Below, piece by piece: positions 61,399-64,000 of a stretch of 64,000 bases of DNA. The stretch's first letter is position 1. Each line of letters begins with the position of its first letter. Location: NCBI GenBank assembly GCA_964469525.1, contig CAYXYU010000001.1, positions 186,001-250,000 of the forward strand. The letters are read 5' to 3'. The translations under genes were made by a program, and so were the position numbers. This DNA comes from JABDCD01 sp964469525 (GTDB taxonomy: Bacteria > Pseudomonadota > Alphaproteobacteria > Rickettsiales > SXRF01). The notes under the pieces were generated by a model. The model saw only the letters and a list, made by a program, of their open reading frames with translations. It searched no databases and was not told where the DNA came from.

Positions 61399-62505
61399 TT
61401 ACAGCTGGACCAGGCGCGCATCGGGAACGCCAGCGGCGCGGATCTGTTTAAGCACGGTTTGGGCTTCGTGCCGGTCGGAGAAGGGCCCCACGCGCACGCG
61501 CCACCAGTTCTTGTCGCCCATTTCGACATAGTCAATGCTGGCGGCGGAGATGTCGAGCAGCCGAGAATGCAGCTTCTGGGCATTGATCTCGGAAGAAAAG
61601 GAGCCGGCCTGAATGATATAGCGTCCGTTACCGGTCGCTTGCGCGCTTTCCGTTGCCATGATGAGCTCCACCTTTTCCGGTTTGACCGGCGGCGGGTTGA
61701 ATGGCTCGGGCTGCTTTCCCGTTACCTCCTGTGCCGGCGGTGGGGGCATGGTGGTATCCTCTTCGGCCCGGGCGCTGCGTATGAAGGGATTGGTGCGCAC
61801 TGGCCTGCCGTTGCTGTCATACAGGTTGGTGGTCGTGTCGGCGGGCCTGTCCAGATTCTCGGCGCTCACTGACACGATGGGGGCCGCATCGTTGATCGGC
61901 TGTCCCGCATGGCTCGATGCATCCATCTGCTCGACGATCTGCGATTCCGGCTGCGTGGAGGCAATCAGCGCATTCTCCTTGGCCTGGCGCGCCGCGATAT
62001 TATATTCCTCCATGCTCATGGTGCGGCCGGTGGCCTTCGCCATGGCCAGGTATTCCTCGCTTTCCTGCTTCAGGAACTGCACGCGCACCTGAGCTACCCC
62101 CTTGATGCCGAGCTCCTTCGCCGAGCGCTTGGAAAGGTCAATGATGCGGTTACGTGAAAATGGCCCGCGATCGTTGACGCGGACGATCAGGCTGCGGCCA
62201 TTGGCGAGATTGGTGACGCGCACGATCGAAGGCATGGGCAGAGTGGGGTGCGCCGCTGTCAGGTCGTCCTGATTATAGACTTCGCCGTTGGCGGTGTATT
62301 TGCCGTGGAAGCCCGGCCCGTACCAGGAGGCCTCGCCAATCTTATCGTAGGTCGGATCGTATTCCGGGTAATAGGTCTTACCGTTAATGGCATAGGGCTT
62401 GCCGACCTTCACGCTGCCGGGCGGCGGCGCCGGCTGCTGCTGACAGGCGGCGAGCAGGGCCAGTATTACAAAAGCACAGGTTGGTCGGACGATATGGTTC
62501 GTCAT
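61399..62505 (-). CDS. rlpA: RlpA-like septal lipoprotein with SPOR domain
   Basis: This outer-membrane lipoprotein (lipobox LLAAC at residues 17-21) has a double-psi beta-barrel with EASWYGPGFHGKYTANGE and VNDRGPF, the lytic-transglycosylase motif region of RlpA. A variable linker and a C-terminal SPOR domain (YIIQAGSFSSEINAQKL ... VRVGPFSDRHEA) follow, binding septal peptidoglycan. 368 aa. It lies between mltB and dacA, so three cell-wall genes stand together. Confidence 0.93.
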   Translation of the reverse strand: MTNHIVRPTCAFVILALLAACQQQPAPPPGSVKVGKPYAINGKTYYPEYDPTYDKIGEASWYGPGFHGKYTANGEVYNQDDLTAAHPTLPMPSIVRVTNLANGRSLIVRVNDRGPFSRNRIIDLSKRSAKELGIKGVAQVRVQFLKQESEEYLAMAKATGRTMSMEEYNIAARQAKENALIASTQPESQIVEQMDASSHAGQPINDAAPIVSVSAENLDRPADTTTNLYDSNGRPVRTNPFIRSARAEEDTTMPPPPAQEVTGKQPEPFNPPPVKPEKVELIMATESAQATGNGRYIIQAGSFSSEINAQKLHSRLLDISAASIDYVEMGDKNWWRVRVGPFSDRHEAQTVLKQIRAAGVPDARLVQL

Positions 62506-62509
62506 AGCA

Positions 62510-63481
62510 TCACTCCCCCAGTTGGTCGGCCAGCGTACCTACGGCGGTGGCAAAGTAGCGCGAGCGGTTCCATTTAAGCAATACTTTATAGTTGTTGTAA
62601 ATAATGTAGGGCCGCGCATGCTTTCCGTCGCCCACGAAAATCAGTGAAGCATTGATATTCTCCTGTGGCAGGCGGTCGCCGCCTTTGCCTTTGACGCCGA
62701 GCTTACGCCATTCGGCCAGCGGTTTTTCCTGCTTGATGTCGGCCAGCTTGCTGAAACCGGCGGCGGGCACCACCTCCCTGCCCCAGTCATGGTCCGGACT
62801 CCAGCCCGACTCGGAGAGATAATGGGCAATGGAGGCGAAGACGTCCGGCAGGCTGTTCCAGATATCGTGTTTGCCATCCTTGTCGTAATCCACGGCATAA
62901 CGCTGGAAGCTGCTCGGCATGAACTGGCACTGGCCGAGCGCACCTGCCCATGAGCCTTCCATATCGAGCGGGTCCATGTCCTCCGCCTCGATGATCTGCA
63001 GCGCCTTGATCAGTTCGTCGCGGAAGAACTCGGCACGCCGTCCTTCATAAGCCAGTGTGGCCAGCGCCTCGACGGTCGAGAAGCCGCCGGTATTGTCGCC
63101 GTAATTGGTCTCGATGCCCCACAGCGCGACGATGAAGCGCGGCTGCACGCCGTATTCCCGGCCGATCTCCTCCAGCAACTCGCGATGCATCGCCATCAGC
63201 TCGCGGCCGCGCTCGATACGGGTCTGGCTGACAGCGCGGTTCAGGTACTGATCGAGCGTCATGACACCTTCGGGCTGCTTGCGATCCAGCTTGATCACCC
63301 GCTCGTCGAGGGTGATGTCGGAGAGGGCGGCGTCCAGCGTGCGGTCGGAGACGCCCGCTTCGCGCGCATCCTTACGGAAATCGGCTAGCCATTCGGAGAA
63401 GGGTTGCGGGTTGTCCAGCAACTCCTGCGCGAGTGCGGAAGAGGAAAAAATAACGATGATAAGGAGCCAGAAGTAACGCAT
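62510..63481 (-). CDS. mltB: Lytic murein transglycosylase, MltB type
   Basis: This 323-residue periplasmic lytic transglycosylase has a signal peptide (MRYFWLLIIVIFSSSALAQ), the catalytic glutamate in ALWGIETNYG, and GALGQCQFMPSSF and VDYDKDGKHDIWNS, the MltB signature. I begin at the ATG at 63481; the open frame runs further upstream but that part is antisense to the next gene. Confidence 0.93.
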   Translation of the reverse strand: MRYFWLLIIVIFSSSALAQELLDNPQPFSEWLADFRKDAREAGVSDRTLDAALSDITLDERVIKLDRKQPEGVMTLDQYLNRAVSQTRIERGRELMAMHRELLEEIGREYGVQPRFIVALWGIETNYGDNTGGFSTVEALATLAYEGRRAEFFRDELIKALQIIEAEDMDPLDMEGSWAGALGQCQFMPSSFQRYAVDYDKDGKHDIWNSLPDVFASIAHYLSESGWSPDHDWGREVVPAAGFSKLADIKQEKPLAEWRKLGVKGKGGDRLPQENINASLIFVGDGKHARPYIIYNNYKVLLKWNRSRYFATAVGTLADQLGE

Positions 63482-63587
63482 GGAACAAAGATGTAACAGA
63501 GTTGCATCAAAAGTAAAACCCCATATGTTTGTCATTCCCGCCTCTTGCGAGTTGCGCCAAGGCGACAAGAAATATGAGACGCTGCGT

Positions 63588-64000
63588 ATGTTTGCCAAAG
63601 AAACACAAGAACTGCTTGCCCGGAAAGTGAAGCCGCTGCCGCAGCTGGTCTGCGCTCGCTCGCTCACCCATGATATCGATGAGCTGGTGGCAGGGCTGTG
63701 GCCGCGCGCGACGCTGGCGGTAGTCGATGATGCGCGCACGGGAACAGCGCTGAACGCGGCGCGGGCACTTACAGGACGTTTTTCGGTGACGCATGTCCGG
63801 CTGGAGGGCGAACCGGTGGCTGACGATGTTACCGTGAATGATATCCGCAAGCAATCGGCGCGCTGCGATGCGCTGGTGGCGGTGGGCGGCGGGACCATCG
63901 GCGATTTGTGCAAGTATGCCGCCTTTCTCGATAACAAACCCTATGTGGTCTTTCCAACCGCCGCTTCGATGAATGGCTACCTGTCGGCGAATGCTTCGAT
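63588..64000 (+). CDS. sn-Glycerol-1-phosphate dehydrogenase-like protein (partial, 3' end beyond window)
   Basis: The first 137 residues are present. VGGGTIGDLCKYAAFL and PTAASMNGYLSANAS match the NAD-binding and metal-site beginning of the iron-containing alcohol dehydrogenase superfamily, closest to sn-glycerol-1-phosphate dehydrogenases (AraM/EgsA). Such enzymes make the archaeal-type lipid backbone, but bacterial members are known. No good ribosome binding site was seen; GTCATTCCCGCC remnants lie just upstream. A 3-dehydroquinate or glycerol dehydrogenase relative is the alternative. Confidence 0.75.
   Translation, partial: MFAKETQELLARKVKPLPQLVCARSLTHDIDELVAGLWPRATLAVVDDARTGTALNAARALTGRFSVTHVRLEGEPVADDVTVNDIRKQSARCDALVAVGGGTIGDLCKYAAFLDNKPYVVFPTAASMNGYLSANAS

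Noticed and set aside
63482..63937. N-terminal extension of mltB by about 150 residues
   Set aside because: It is antisense to the glycerol-1-phosphate dehydrogenase-like gene, and the proper signal peptide starts at 63481.

Overview
The window looks like chromosome from a GC-rich alphaproteobacterium. Five blocks support this: the isc tail (hscB-hscA-fdx); yajC-secD; the trp/lapA/ihfB/sppA/rpsA/cmk/aroA block; the tatD/metG/holB/tmk/dacA block; and an RcdA (DUF1465) gene beside addAB. An incomplete P-type (VirB-like) type IV secretion cluster, virB3-virB4 followed by three VirB6/TrbL-like proteins and a tiny VirB7-like lipoprotein, resembles the scattered vir (rvh) islands of Rickettsiales. 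However, tryptophan and aromatic biosynthesis genes and a flagellar hook gene argue against a strongly reduced intracellular parasite. I cannot name the genus from sequence alone.

Layout. 1-6.1 kb: Fe-S chaperones and ferredoxin, an anchored protein of unknown function and an M3 peptidase. 6.1-8.7 kb: a gene-poor stretch with a lone flgE-like gene and a small gene that looks frameshifted. 8.9-12.7 kb: gyrA-coaD, tRNA-His and queF. 12.7-15.0 kb: ugd and galU on the minus strand. 15.1-19.8 kb: rpmG, yajC, secD (no secF follows), an Mth938-domain protein, a small hypothetical, a superoxide dismutase with a Tat-like leader and a shortened phytoene/squalene synthase-like protein. 19.8-27.6 kb: uppP, hisN, NUDIX, a DUF255 thioredoxin-domain protein, rpsU, and a hydrolase/PAP2/dadA operon. 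27.8-35.4 kb: the T4SS cluster. 35.4-37.0 kb: a RepA/RecA-like ATPase. 37.1-44.5 kb: addB, rcdA, addA and trxA. 44.5-54.7 kb: a mini glutamine-synthetase-like gene, trpA-trpB-trpF, lapA, ihfB, sppA, rpsA and an aroA-cmk fusion. 54.7-64 kb: glutathione peroxidase, metallo-beta-lactamase protein, tatD, metG, holB, tmk, dacA, rlpA, mltB and the start of a glycerol-1-phosphate dehydrogenase gene.

The most striking feature is palindromic repeats that shape genes. A GC-rich inverted-repeat element lies in frame, in the same strand and reading frame, inside hscA, addB and addA. Each copy adds about 35-42 residues of similar peptide (SPLxGxGxMGG ... HPxxPPPxxGR). This is the behaviour known from Rickettsia palindromic elements. 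Other repeats start with GTCATCC or GTCATTCCC. One of these supplies the stop codons of two convergent genes at once, and another supplies the ribosome binding site of trpA. A third class consists of locus-specific, low-complexity inverted repeats, near or across gene ends (hscA, queF, secD, sppA, holB) and possibly at the aroA-cmk junction. I saw no insertion sequence, prophage, CRISPR array or rRNA operon.
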